Shown: piece after piece, positions 1 through 6,675 of the stretch
Position numbering within the stretch: position 1 is the stretch's first letter
Layout: each line of letters begins with the position of its first letter
IMG/VR virus record: IMGVR_UViG_3300018041_000968
Coordinates: 1-22,588 of that record
Source: a virus
Strand: one strand, 5' to 3'
Length of the DNA stretch: 22,588 nucleotides
Notes under the pieces: generated by a model
Database searches by the model: none
What the model was told of the DNA's origin: nothing
What the model saw: the letters and a program-made list of their open reading frames with translations, nothing else
Translations under genes and position numbers: made by a program

Positions 1-843
1 AATAAGTCCATTTTGACCATGTTGTATGATTTCTGGAATCATACAGTTAGCAGTAGAAACAATTGCACAACCGCAAGCCATAGCCTCTAAAAGCACGCTT
101 GGGACAGGAGAGTGTAGCGAAGTATTGTAAAAAATCTTTGACTTTTGATAGATAGTTCTTAAATGCTCTGTAGAATCTGCCACCACAGAAAAGCCGGGAC
201 TTTTTCCATATACCCTCACCGGCAGTCCGTTAGATGTCTGTCTCCATAAATTAAATCCGCAGCACCAATCTCTGTTTGGCCAATCGTTAACTACCGAAAG
301 GCAAACATTGTCTCTTTCTTCGTTTCCGTCTGTCCAAAAGTCTGTATCTACTCCATGTTCGATCACCACTGAGTTGTTTTGACTAAAGCCCCACTCCCCT
401 CTGGAATAGTCAGAAATAAATGAATAAACATCCACTATTGGATTGACTGAAGCTTGTTTCTGCTGTTGTATATCATATCTAACATCTGGCAGCACATGGT
501 TATGCCTTAAAATTGGAATATATGTTTTGTTTGACGATCCGATTCTAGATCCAGATAGGTGCTGATATGCGGTAGCAAGTCTTTCACAATCCGTGTGAGC
601 TAGAATCAAATCAAAATCAATATAGTCAGGTATAGCGTCTATCATATAATAATTATCTGGGATTTTAGCATAGTCAGTGTCCCATTTTTTACCAAATGAT
701 AATGAGTAAAAGTTATGACCAGTCCTAGCTAGGTTTTGCTCATATCTTTCATGCGTTGGAAATGTTAAGATATTTAGCTTCTTCTGCGGCCTAGCGCTTC
801 TTACAATGTTTCGTACTGCTCTTGGCGTAGCATTAGCTGGCAT
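1..843 (-). CDS. GT4-like glycosyltransferase, C-terminus cut by window edge
   Basis: I translated this frame from the ATG at 843; it stays open to base 1, giving 281 residues and no stop. It looks like a GT-B fold glycosyltransferase of the GT4 group, which transfers a sugar from a nucleotide-sugar donor. The middle has the typical phrase VIEHGVDTDFW (residues 160-170). The donor-binding region reads PSVLLEAMACGCAIVST (about 248-264), then an IPEII..GQNGLI segment at the edge. The first Glu of the usual EX7E motif is replaced (HSPVPSVLLE), which may alter donor use. The start is secure: AGGAGA lies 8 bases upstream, and the codon just before the ATG is an in-frame TAA. It overlaps the end of the preceding glycosyltransferase gene by 11 bases, so the two are probably translated together. 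The acceptor is unknown. Confidence 0.85.
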   Translation of the reverse strand, partial: MPANATPRAVRNIVRSARPQKKLNILTFPTHERYEQNLARTGHNFYSLSFGKKWDTDYAKIPDNYYMIDAIPDYIDFDLILAHTDCERLATAYQHLSGSRIGSSNKTYIPILRHNHVLPDVRYDIQQQKQASVNPIVDVYSFISDYSRGEWGFSQNNSVVIEHGVDTDFWTDGNEERDNVCLSVVNDWPNRDWCCGFNLWRQTSNGLPVRVYGKSPGFSVVADSTEHLRTIYQKSKIFYNTSLHSPVPSVLLEAMACGCAIVSTANCMIPEIIQHGQNGLI

Positions 844-1918
844 TTAAAATCTCCTTTATCTTTTGTCCTACATTTTTATGATCGTATTGTTGAGCCTTAA
901 AGATTCTAGCTTTCTTATCCTGATCTGGATCGCGTTTCCAAGCCTCAAAAGAAGCCCGCATAGATTTAGCAAGCGAGTAGACATCAATTTCGAGCCATTG
1001 GTTCTTTGCGGTGTAAAGATTTCTTAATGTAGAAACTCCCCCAAAGCATGGCGTTGGTTTAGACTCTACAGGCTTATCTGATTCTACTGCAAAGTCTTCT
1101 ACACCAATACCATCAGTATAAATCAACTCAAGCCCCATAGACATCGCTTCTAGCGCAGGAATACAAAATGCTTCGCCTCTACTTGGCATTACAAACGAAT
1201 GGCACTGAGATAGTGTCGAGATGTAGTCTGCTTTGTCTAGCCTTCCACAGATAACAATTTCTTCCTTATAGTTTTCAGACACCTTTAGTCCTTTTCTGAT
1301 TTGCTCGCAAAAGTTTTGCACATATGAAAGCTCTGCGCCGGAGGTCTTGATATATAGATTCACATTCTCATAATTTCTAAATTCCGTATGAAAAGCCTTA
1401 ATAAGTGCAGCGATATTCTTTCTCTCGATAAACTCGCCAATAAAGACAAAGTTAAAACTATTTAACAAATTATCTATCTTTTGTCCGTCTTGTGGATTTT
1501 GGTATTCGTCCATATTTAGAGAATGAGGGACAACATGTATGGGCTTCTTGACCTCTAGAGAATCTTTACAGGCTTGACTCGGAACCCATAATTCATCCAT
1601 AATCGAAGCGTAATTATTCCAGCTACTAAATTTTAGGTCTAACGTTTCTGTCGCCAAGAATCCGATATTTTTCTTAAAGCTTGAGTCATAGTGATACAGA
1701 TGCGGCAGCGTGTGTTGAACACATACATCGCAGTCGTGAGCGCTTTGACGTTCTAGCTCTAAGATTCTTTGATTGCTAAAATCGTTTTTTTCTTTGTATG
1801 TTATACATCTAGGAACAACATCTATTCCAACAGCATCCATAGCCAGAATATTGTTTAATGCGGCGTTTCCCCACCCAGTTCCGTCTTTATAGTTTCCAAT
1901 ATAGAGTACTTTTGTCAT
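833..1918 (-). CDS. GT4-family glycosyltransferase
   Basis: A 361-residue protein with the two-domain layout of GT4 retaining glycosyltransferases. The N-terminal Rossmann half begins KVLYIGNYKDGTGWG. The C-terminal donor half starts near residue 157 with FVFIGEFIERKN and carries the EX7E motif E249-AFCIPAL-E257, followed by EAMSMGLELIYTDG. These residues normally hold the nucleotide-sugar donor. There is no signal peptide or membrane segment, so it should be cytoplasmic. It is the second of three successive glycosyltransferase genes and lies 5 bases after the previous one. A moderate AAGG ribosome binding site precedes the ATG at 1918. The sugar and acceptor cannot be read from the sequence; modified phage DNA bases or a cell-surface glycan are both possible. 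Confidence 0.88.
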   Translation of the reverse strand: MTKVLYIGNYKDGTGWGNAALNNILAMDAVGIDVVPRCITYKEKNDFSNQRILELERQSAHDCDVCVQHTLPHLYHYDSSFKKNIGFLATETLDLKFSSWNNYASIMDELWVPSQACKDSLEVKKPIHVVPHSLNMDEYQNPQDGQKIDNLLNSFNFVFIGEFIERKNIAALIKAFHTEFRNYENVNLYIKTSGAELSYVQNFCEQIRKGLKVSENYKEEIVICGRLDKADYISTLSQCHSFVMPSRGEAFCIPALEAMSMGLELIYTDGIGVEDFAVESDKPVESKPTPCFGGVSTLRNLYTAKNQWLEIDVYSLAKSMRASFEAWKRDPDQDKKARIFKAQQYDHKNVGQKIKEILNAS

Positions 1919-1923
1919 TATAT

Positions 1924-3555
1924 TTACCTTGCGATCTTTCCTCTAGCTTCTTCCCATTGATTTATTTGATTTCTTAGATTATAAAGCTCTCGGTGAGCAT
2001 CTTGAAAAGAAAATATTTCTGTATCCTTAACTGATCTTACATGACTTTCATTATAATAATATTCTGGATCTGAGCTAGACCTTCTGAATCCAAAAGTCAA
2101 ATCTTTCAAGATTTTTCTCCATAAGAACCCACCCTTCATTTCCGGTTTATGTAAAACATAATCGAACAGATAATCAACCTTCTGTGTCGGTATTAGATTT
2201 TCTGGTAAGCTCTTGCTAGGAATCTTGATATCTAAAGGACTGTGCCAAGTCTCGCTATAATCTTTTAATTCAATTTCATTGATCTTATTTTCCCAAATCT
2301 TAGCGGTAGAATCCCAACTATATTTAGCCAAAGACTTTTTTCTTTGCTTCTCGCCCTGCTCTTTAAGGCAAACATTATCCTTGTTGGTAATGTAGCAAAG
2401 TAAATTTACGAGCGCTTCATTATCTGGAATCGCCCTATTGCATCCAGTTTCACATTCTATACTTAGAGTTAGTGGATCAATTCCCCACGCCCCAATGCTG
2501 TCGATAATGGATTCCATAGCAGAATAGCGAACAGAGACAACTGGAATACCACAGTTTGCCGCTTCGAGTTGCGGCATACCAAACCCTTCGCTATTTGCAT
2601 ACTGAACATATAGATCAAAAATATTGTATATCTTTGCCAGCTCTTCTTCGTCAATAGGATTATTGACACCAACCAAATGATTATTGAACGACCGGCACTT
2701 ATTGCAAAACTTCATAGAGTTTTGGAATGTCTCTACAGATATATTATTGCAAGATCTGCACTTATATGTCATGGTAACACGGCCAGACAATCCATACTGC
2801 TGAATAAGTCCGGGAATATCCCAGCCAGAATCTGGATAGTATGTGTGACAATGCAAAAACAGGTTATTATTTTTAGTGGTATCTAGAGTTTTTCTAAAAC
2901 ATTTAAACAAGTCTGGATAAAGTTTTCTTCTTTGGTTTCTCATGACCGTACCAATAATGGTGACATCTTTAGAAATACCGAAAGATTCTTTGTGAGCGTC
3001 TTTATCTTCTACAGGCTTAAAGTGATGACTAGCAGACGGAGGAGCTATATCGACAAAGTTTAATTCTTCGCACTGAGAAAGAAGCACATCTCTACCAAAC
3101 TCACTATAGCTAAACACAGAGTCCGCAGAAGCGTATGTGTTCATCCATTGATCATTCTGTGGAAAGGCGTCAACAGTAGGCATAATCGCCCAGTGAAAAA
3201 ACTTTCTAAATGGCGAACGTTGTTCAAACTCACACATCCACCAGTCACGAATATCCATAACAAAATCTGGCTTAAAATCTAAACAAGCCTGATTAAATAT
3301 CATGTCTCCAAATTGTAAAGTTGGACTATTTTGGTATTTCTGATAAGTGTCGTCGCTTTTAAGAGGTTTATTTGCGTAAGCTTTCCAAGGTCTTTGATTA
3401 TTTTTTAGACTTTCAACATCTGCAAAACAACTAATTTCAGCAACTTCTATTCCTTCAACATCATTAAGTCTAGATAATACCTCTTTGGTATAAACAGAAT
3501 AGCCAGTCGGAAGCCAAGAGGCTTCTGATACGAATAGCACTCTCTTATTTCTCAT
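1924..3555 (-). CDS. GT4-family glycosyltransferase with an inserted zinc ribbon
   Basis: A 543-residue GT-B type glycosyltransferase. The N-terminal domain starts KRVLFVSEASWLPTGYS, and the C-terminal domain carries the EX7E motif E323-GFGMPQL-E331 followed by EAANCGIPVVSV. Between the start of the donor domain and this motif lie two CxxC pairs (C266/C269 and C284/C287), a likely zinc-binding insert that ordinary GT4 enzymes lack. A further C-terminal extension of about 110 residues (from about 430) is not recognisable to me. GAAGGA stands 7 bases before the ATG at 3555. The gene follows the SSB-like gene by 4 bases and is the first of the run of three glycosyltransferases, so this cluster is co-transcribed with the replication genes. 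The acceptor is unknown. Confidence 0.87.
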   Translation of the reverse strand: MRNKRVLFVSEASWLPTGYSVYTKEVLSRLNDVEGIEVAEISCFADVESLKNNQRPWKAYANKPLKSDDTYQKYQNSPTLQFGDMIFNQACLDFKPDFVMDIRDWWMCEFEQRSPFRKFFHWAIMPTVDAFPQNDQWMNTYASADSVFSYSEFGRDVLLSQCEELNFVDIAPPSASHHFKPVEDKDAHKESFGISKDVTIIGTVMRNQRRKLYPDLFKCFRKTLDTTKNNNLFLHCHTYYPDSGWDIPGLIQQYGLSGRVTMTYKCRSCNNISVETFQNSMKFCNKCRSFNNHLVGVNNPIDEEELAKIYNIFDLYVQYANSEGFGMPQLEAANCGIPVVSVRYSAMESIIDSIGAWGIDPLTLSIECETGCNRAIPDNEALVNLLCYITNKDNVCLKEQGEKQRKKSLAKYSWDSTAKIWENKINEIELKDYSETWHSPLDIKIPSKSLPENLIPTQKVDYLFDYVLHKPEMKGGFLWRKILKDLTFGFRRSSSDPEYYYNESHVRSVKDTEIFSFQDAHRELYNLRNQINQWEEARGKIAR

Positions 3556-3559
3556 TCAT

Positions 3560-3868
3560 TTATCCTTCGTTGAATATCTTAAAACTTTCTACTCTGAAAT
3601 AGGTCTCATCGTTTGGTCCTACGCCTTGTCTAGCCTCACACTCGACTAGAATTAAAGAATGTGGTTTTAAACGCTCCTTAATAGAGATGGCGGCAGTGTG
3701 CCAAGCTTCAAATAATAAAGAATGTACACTCCTGCTTTTTTTTCCAGATTTACTGGTTCTGAACGATTCAATTTCTAAAGCAAATTCTGCTACATCAATA
3801 TTATCACACTTATATACAGAAACAACACCGTCTTCTGGTAATTTTCCTAAAAAATAACAACTATTCAT
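3560..3868 (-). CDS. Probable SSB-like OB-fold single-stranded DNA-binding protein
   Basis: A 102-residue protein whose strand pattern resembles bacterial SSB: NSCYFLGKLPEDG at the start (compare MNKVILIGRLGKDP), AEFALEIESF, then LLFEAWHTAAISIKERLKPH in the place of SSB's HRVVVFGKLAEIA..YLKKG, then LILVECEARQ and YFRVESFKIF. The acidic, flexible C-terminal tail used by E. coli SSB to recruit partners is missing apart from a short NEG ending. The start is set at ATG 3868, because GAGGTG sits just upstream and matches the SSB N-terminus; a GTG at 3874 is the only in-frame alternative. Its place directly after the DnaE C-terminal gene (7-base gap) fits a role at the phage replication fork. The assignment rests on pattern similarity only. 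Confidence 0.55.
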   Translation of the reverse strand: MNSCYFLGKLPEDGVVSVYKCDNIDVAEFALEIESFRTSKSGKKSRSVHSLLFEAWHTAAISIKERLKPHSLILVECEARQGVGPNDETYFRVESFKIFNEG

Positions 3869-3871
3869 ATT

Positions 3872-3877
3872 CACCTC
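3872..3877 (-). promoter_or_regulatory. Ribosome binding site choosing the SSB-like start
   Basis: GAGGTG on the minus strand, with GAGG 5 bases before the ATG at 3868. It overlaps the TGA stop of the DnaE C-terminal gene, suggesting translational coupling, and favours ATG 3868 over the GTG at 3874. Confidence 0.65.
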
Positions 3878-5435
3878 AAATTTGTATTACTTTATTTACG
3901 ATTACTGAACCCTTATCTTTTTTGGAGGGTTCACACATTAGCATCACAGTATTTCCTTCAAGCAAGAAACTTTTATTCTTTTCATAAGTTTCTGGAAAAA
4001 CTGTAATAGAGTCAAGTTCTCCACTACTATCTTCAACACACATGAAAGCCATTTCTTGTCCCGGAGTCTTGCCCTTTTTCGTTCTGATAACACGAATTGA
4101 TGTTATCACGACCGCTAGATTGACTTTCTTTTTTATGATACCGTTAGCTACGTCGTTACAAAAATCTGTAGCTATTTGCGTATCATCAACTTTACTGCAA
4201 GTCAAAGCACAGCCCATAAACTTTGTTTCTTGATCTGCTATACTAGAAGCGTGATCGTCTAAATTATAGAATGGTTTGACCAATGACTGCATGATGTTTT
4301 CTACGCTTTCAATTCTTCTAGAATTAATTTTAGTGTTAGACATCATTACTTTTATCGCTTCAGGCAGGGTTCTCACTCGCAACGAAGGATCTTTTTGGTT
4401 GTCTACAATAGAGCTTTGCTCTCTAGCCGATAATTGTTTCCAACTATCAAATTCGTAAAGCATCTTCTGTCGGGTCTCTGTATTATTCTTTCCATTAAAA
4501 GCTCCTACAGAAATCAATGCGATTACTGCTCTTTTGTTTAGTTTTAGTTTATGAATAATATTGATAAGACAGTCTAACCAATTATATTCAGAAACATCGC
4601 CTAGTTCTTCTATCTTCTCGCACTCTTTTTGACCAACACCTTTAATGTGGCGCAAGCCAAAATATATTTGTCTCTTTGGTTCATCTATTTGAAAATTTGT
4701 GTAGAGCCTATTAAGTCTTGGTGGATATGTTTCTATACCTACAGACTTAGCATCCATAACAAGCTGCTTGATCTCAATCTCTGATTTAGGCTTTCTGTCA
4801 GATCTGTTGAGGGAGCTTTGGTAGAATCTCAAAATTCTATGAGTCTTACAGTAAGCGGACCAATAAGCATTAATCGCGTAAGCAACAGCATGTGACTTAT
4901 TGAAGGCGTATCTACTAGACTTTTCAATCCAAGAAAAAATTTCCTCTGCCGCCTTTTGACTTACGGTGCCCTGCTTTTTAGCCCCATCTACAAACTTCTG
5001 CTTGATCTCTTCCATTAGGTCGGCCTTCTTTTTACCGATAGCCTTTCTAAGATCGTCCGCTTCTTTAAGATTAAAGCCAGCAAGTCTTTGTGCAATCATC
5101 ATAGATTGCTCTTGATAAACCAATACCCCATAAGTTTCTTTAAGAATAGGCTCTAAAGATTCATGCAAATATTCTACAGGATAATCTGGATTACCTGCTT
5201 TTCTATATGCATAAATTTGAGTCATGCTCTTTTTGGTTTTCTCATCTTGTGCTTTGAGCGTTCCCGGTCTAATAAGAGATATTGTAGCAGCAAGTTCGCT
5301 AATGTTTCTTGGCTGAACTTCTTTAGCCCAATGCTTGCCAAGACTAGATTCAAGCTGAAACACGCCCTTTGTACGACCTTCGCAAATCAAATCCCAAACT
5401 TCTTCATCTTCAAAATTATTAATATCAAACGTCAT
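3876..5435 (-). CDS. dnaE: DNA polymerase III alpha subunit, C-terminal half (fingers to OB fold)
   Basis: 519 residues matching the second half of bacterial DnaE. It begins just before the conserved GVFQLES (24-30) and continues with TYGVLVYQEQ (101-110), RKAIGKKK (130-137), FNKSHAVAYA (178-187), a helix-hairpin-helix GLRHIKGVGQKECEKI (about 260-275) and a terminal OB-fold region (about 437-519). It supplies the fingers, which bind the incoming nucleotide, and the downstream DNA-binding parts. It has none of the three catalytic aspartates, which are all in the other gene at 6672-8285. The tau-binding domain that ends E. coli DnaE is absent, and I see no obvious clamp-binding motif. ATG 5435 shares ATGA with the stop of the HNH gene, with GAGA as ribosome binding site. 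The protein must work together with the N-terminal half. Confidence 0.93.
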   Translation of the reverse strand: MTFDINNFEDEEVWDLICEGRTKGVFQLESSLGKHWAKEVQPRNISELAATISLIRPGTLKAQDEKTKKSMTQIYAYRKAGNPDYPVEYLHESLEPILKETYGVLVYQEQSMMIAQRLAGFNLKEADDLRKAIGKKKADLMEEIKQKFVDGAKKQGTVSQKAAEEIFSWIEKSSRYAFNKSHAVAYAINAYWSAYCKTHRILRFYQSSLNRSDRKPKSEIEIKQLVMDAKSVGIETYPPRLNRLYTNFQIDEPKRQIYFGLRHIKGVGQKECEKIEELGDVSEYNWLDCLINIIHKLKLNKRAVIALISVGAFNGKNNTETRQKMLYEFDSWKQLSAREQSSIVDNQKDPSLRVRTLPEAIKVMMSNTKINSRRIESVENIMQSLVKPFYNLDDHASSIADQETKFMGCALTCSKVDDTQIATDFCNDVANGIIKKKVNLAVVITSIRVIRTKKGKTPGQEMAFMCVEDSSGELDSITVFPETYEKNKSFLLEGNTVMLMCEPSKKDKGSVIVNKVIQI

Positions 5436-5776
5436 TTTTGTCTCAAATAGTTAATTGCCTTTTGTAATACTTCAATATCATCATCAAATCTACCTAAAGC
5501 GCTGTTGCAGTTATTGCAAAGATAACCCCTGAACTCATCTGTTTCATGGTCGTGATCCAGAACCAGTTTTCTGTCAGTCCGCTCACAAATTGCGCAGGTG
5601 CCACATTCTGGCTTATGGTTTACTTTTCTCAACTTGTTTCTAATTTTAGCAAGTTTACTATTACACGCCTTACAGCTATTTTTACGTCCCGCATCTTTTG
5701 TTGAAAAGTGAGGAAAGTCTGTCTCAACCTTAGATTCTCCACATTTTATACATGTCTTATACGTAAGTATTTCCAT
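5432..5776 (-). CDS. Endonuclease VII-like HNH nuclease with extra N-terminal zinc ribbon
   Basis: A 114-residue protein of the recombination endonuclease VII family (T4 gp49-like). The core reads CAIC (C61/C64), LVLDHDHETDEFRGYLCNNCN (D74 H75 D76 H77, C87/C90, N91) and ALGRF, matching the zinc-and-metal-binding fold that cuts branched DNA or specific sites. Upstream is another pair of CxxC motifs (C9/C12 and C35/C38), which the classical protein does not have there. I chose ATG 5776 because AAAAGG lies 9 bases upstream; a TTG at 5794 would add six residues. It overlaps the exonuclease gene by 20 bases and shares ATGA with the DnaE C-terminal gene. It may resolve recombination or packaging branches, or be a homing-type nuclease related to the DnaE split. 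Confidence 0.85.
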   Translation of the reverse strand: MEILTYKTCIKCGESKVETDFPHFSTKDAGRKNSCKACNSKLAKIRNKLRKVNHKPECGTCAICERTDRKLVLDHDHETDEFRGYLCNNCNSALGRFDDDIEVLQKAINYLRQK

Positions 5777-6449
5777 CTGCAAAAGCCTTTTCAAATCTTG
5801 TCTTTTCGATTAATGTTCTTTGAAACTTCATAAACTTAATCATAATATTTGCGGTATCTTTTACATCTTGCAGAGCGTCATGAGCGTTATCTTTACTGGC
5901 TTGACTCATGCCAAAGTAATCACGCATGTAATCCATACCATAGCCTTTTACATCTTGATTATTCTCAAACCAACAATAGATATGCTGCATTACATCAATA
6001 GTAAAAATAGGATTAAAAATCCCCTGTCTTCCACGCTTAGAATCTACAGGGCCATATTGTTGACACATGCGCTCGACAATAGGCATATCATAACCATTGA
6101 TATTATAACCAGCAGCGATTGGAGCATAGTAGCTAGTCTTTTTGAAGTTATATTTATCACAAAATTGAGCAAACTTATTCCAGACGGTTTTAGGTAGTGG
6201 AGCTTTTGCTAGCGCGTCTCTCGTTTTTCTAGTAACCTTTAACGCCTCATCTTCTAACGGATCAACTCCAGCCTTAATAGCTTCTTCATCATCAATGATT
6301 GGTCTAATTTCACTGTTAAAAATGCCGCCCGGCTGAAGTTCGAGCTTTCTAGCATGAATTGCCACAGCAGCGATTTGGGTCGGTTGACACCTGTATGGGT
6401 CTCTGCCGCCGGTCTCAAAGTCGAAAACAATAATATCCCTATAATTCAT
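5757..6449 (-). CDS. DnaQ-like DEDDh 3'-5' exonuclease, probable proofreading subunit
   Basis: 230 residues with all DEDDh exonuclease motifs: Exo I FDFETGG (D10, E12), Exo II GYNINGYDMPIVE (D121) and Exo III NAHDALQDVKDT (H190, D195). Such enzymes remove mismatched 3' ends. In bacteria the epsilon subunit DnaQ binds the PHP domain of DnaE, and here the gene lies between the two DnaE halves. The PHP domain of this DnaE appears to have lost metal ligands, which makes proofreading in trans plausible. An alternative is a DexA-like phage exonuclease that degrades DNA. It starts 1 base after the preceding 74-residue gene, with GAG near the ATG as a modest ribosome binding site. Confidence 0.87.
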   Translation of the reverse strand: MNYRDIIVFDFETGGRDPYRCQPTQIAAVAIHARKLELQPGGIFNSEIRPIIDDEEAIKAGVDPLEDEALKVTRKTRDALAKAPLPKTVWNKFAQFCDKYNFKKTSYYAPIAAGYNINGYDMPIVERMCQQYGPVDSKRGRQGIFNPIFTIDVMQHIYCWFENNQDVKGYGMDYMRDYFGMSQASKDNAHDALQDVKDTANIMIKFMKFQRTLIEKTRFEKAFADGNTYV

Positions 6450-6450
6450 G

Positions 6451-6675
6451 TTATACTCTACCCTTTTTATTTTTTAGTTCAATAAATTTATTTACAGCAT
6501 CATCTATATTTTTAAATAAGTGATATTCGTTTTGTCTATCTGACCATACCTGATACTCGTTAGATCTAACGACTCTTCTGTAATAATTAGATAGATTACA
6601 AATAGAGACATCCATATATTCTATAGAGCATCCAGAAAATATTACCGATTTATACTCTTCTTTAGTTGCGTTCAT
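6451..6675 (-). CDS. Small protein of unknown function between DnaE-N and exonuclease
   Basis: A 74-residue protein I do not recognise. It is hydrophilic with several aromatic residues (YYRRVVRSNEYQVWSDR) and a probable helix at the end (NIDDAVNKFIELKNKKG); no cysteine clusters, signal peptide or membrane segment are seen. The start is ATG 6675, which shares ATGA with the stop of the DnaE N-terminal gene and has a perfect GGAGG 7 bases upstream. Its constant neighbours, a polymerase half and a proofreading exonuclease, make a small polymerase accessory subunit (comparable in position only to theta) a reasonable guess, but nothing in the sequence proves it. Confidence 0.75.
   Translation of the reverse strand: MNATKEEYKSVIFSGCSIEYMDVSICNLSNYYRRVVRSNEYQVWSDRQNEYHLFKNIDDAVNKFIELKNKKGRV

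Noticed and set aside
2469-2672. 67-residue minus-strand frame nested in the glycosyltransferase
   Set aside because: It is an out-of-frame shadow of the EX7E region of the 543-residue enzyme.
5163-5450. Open frames on the plus strand (also at 5820-6197, 13419-13760, 14970-15287 and others)
   Set aside because: They lie opposite well-supported genes, have no recognisable domains and lack convincing ribosome binding sites.
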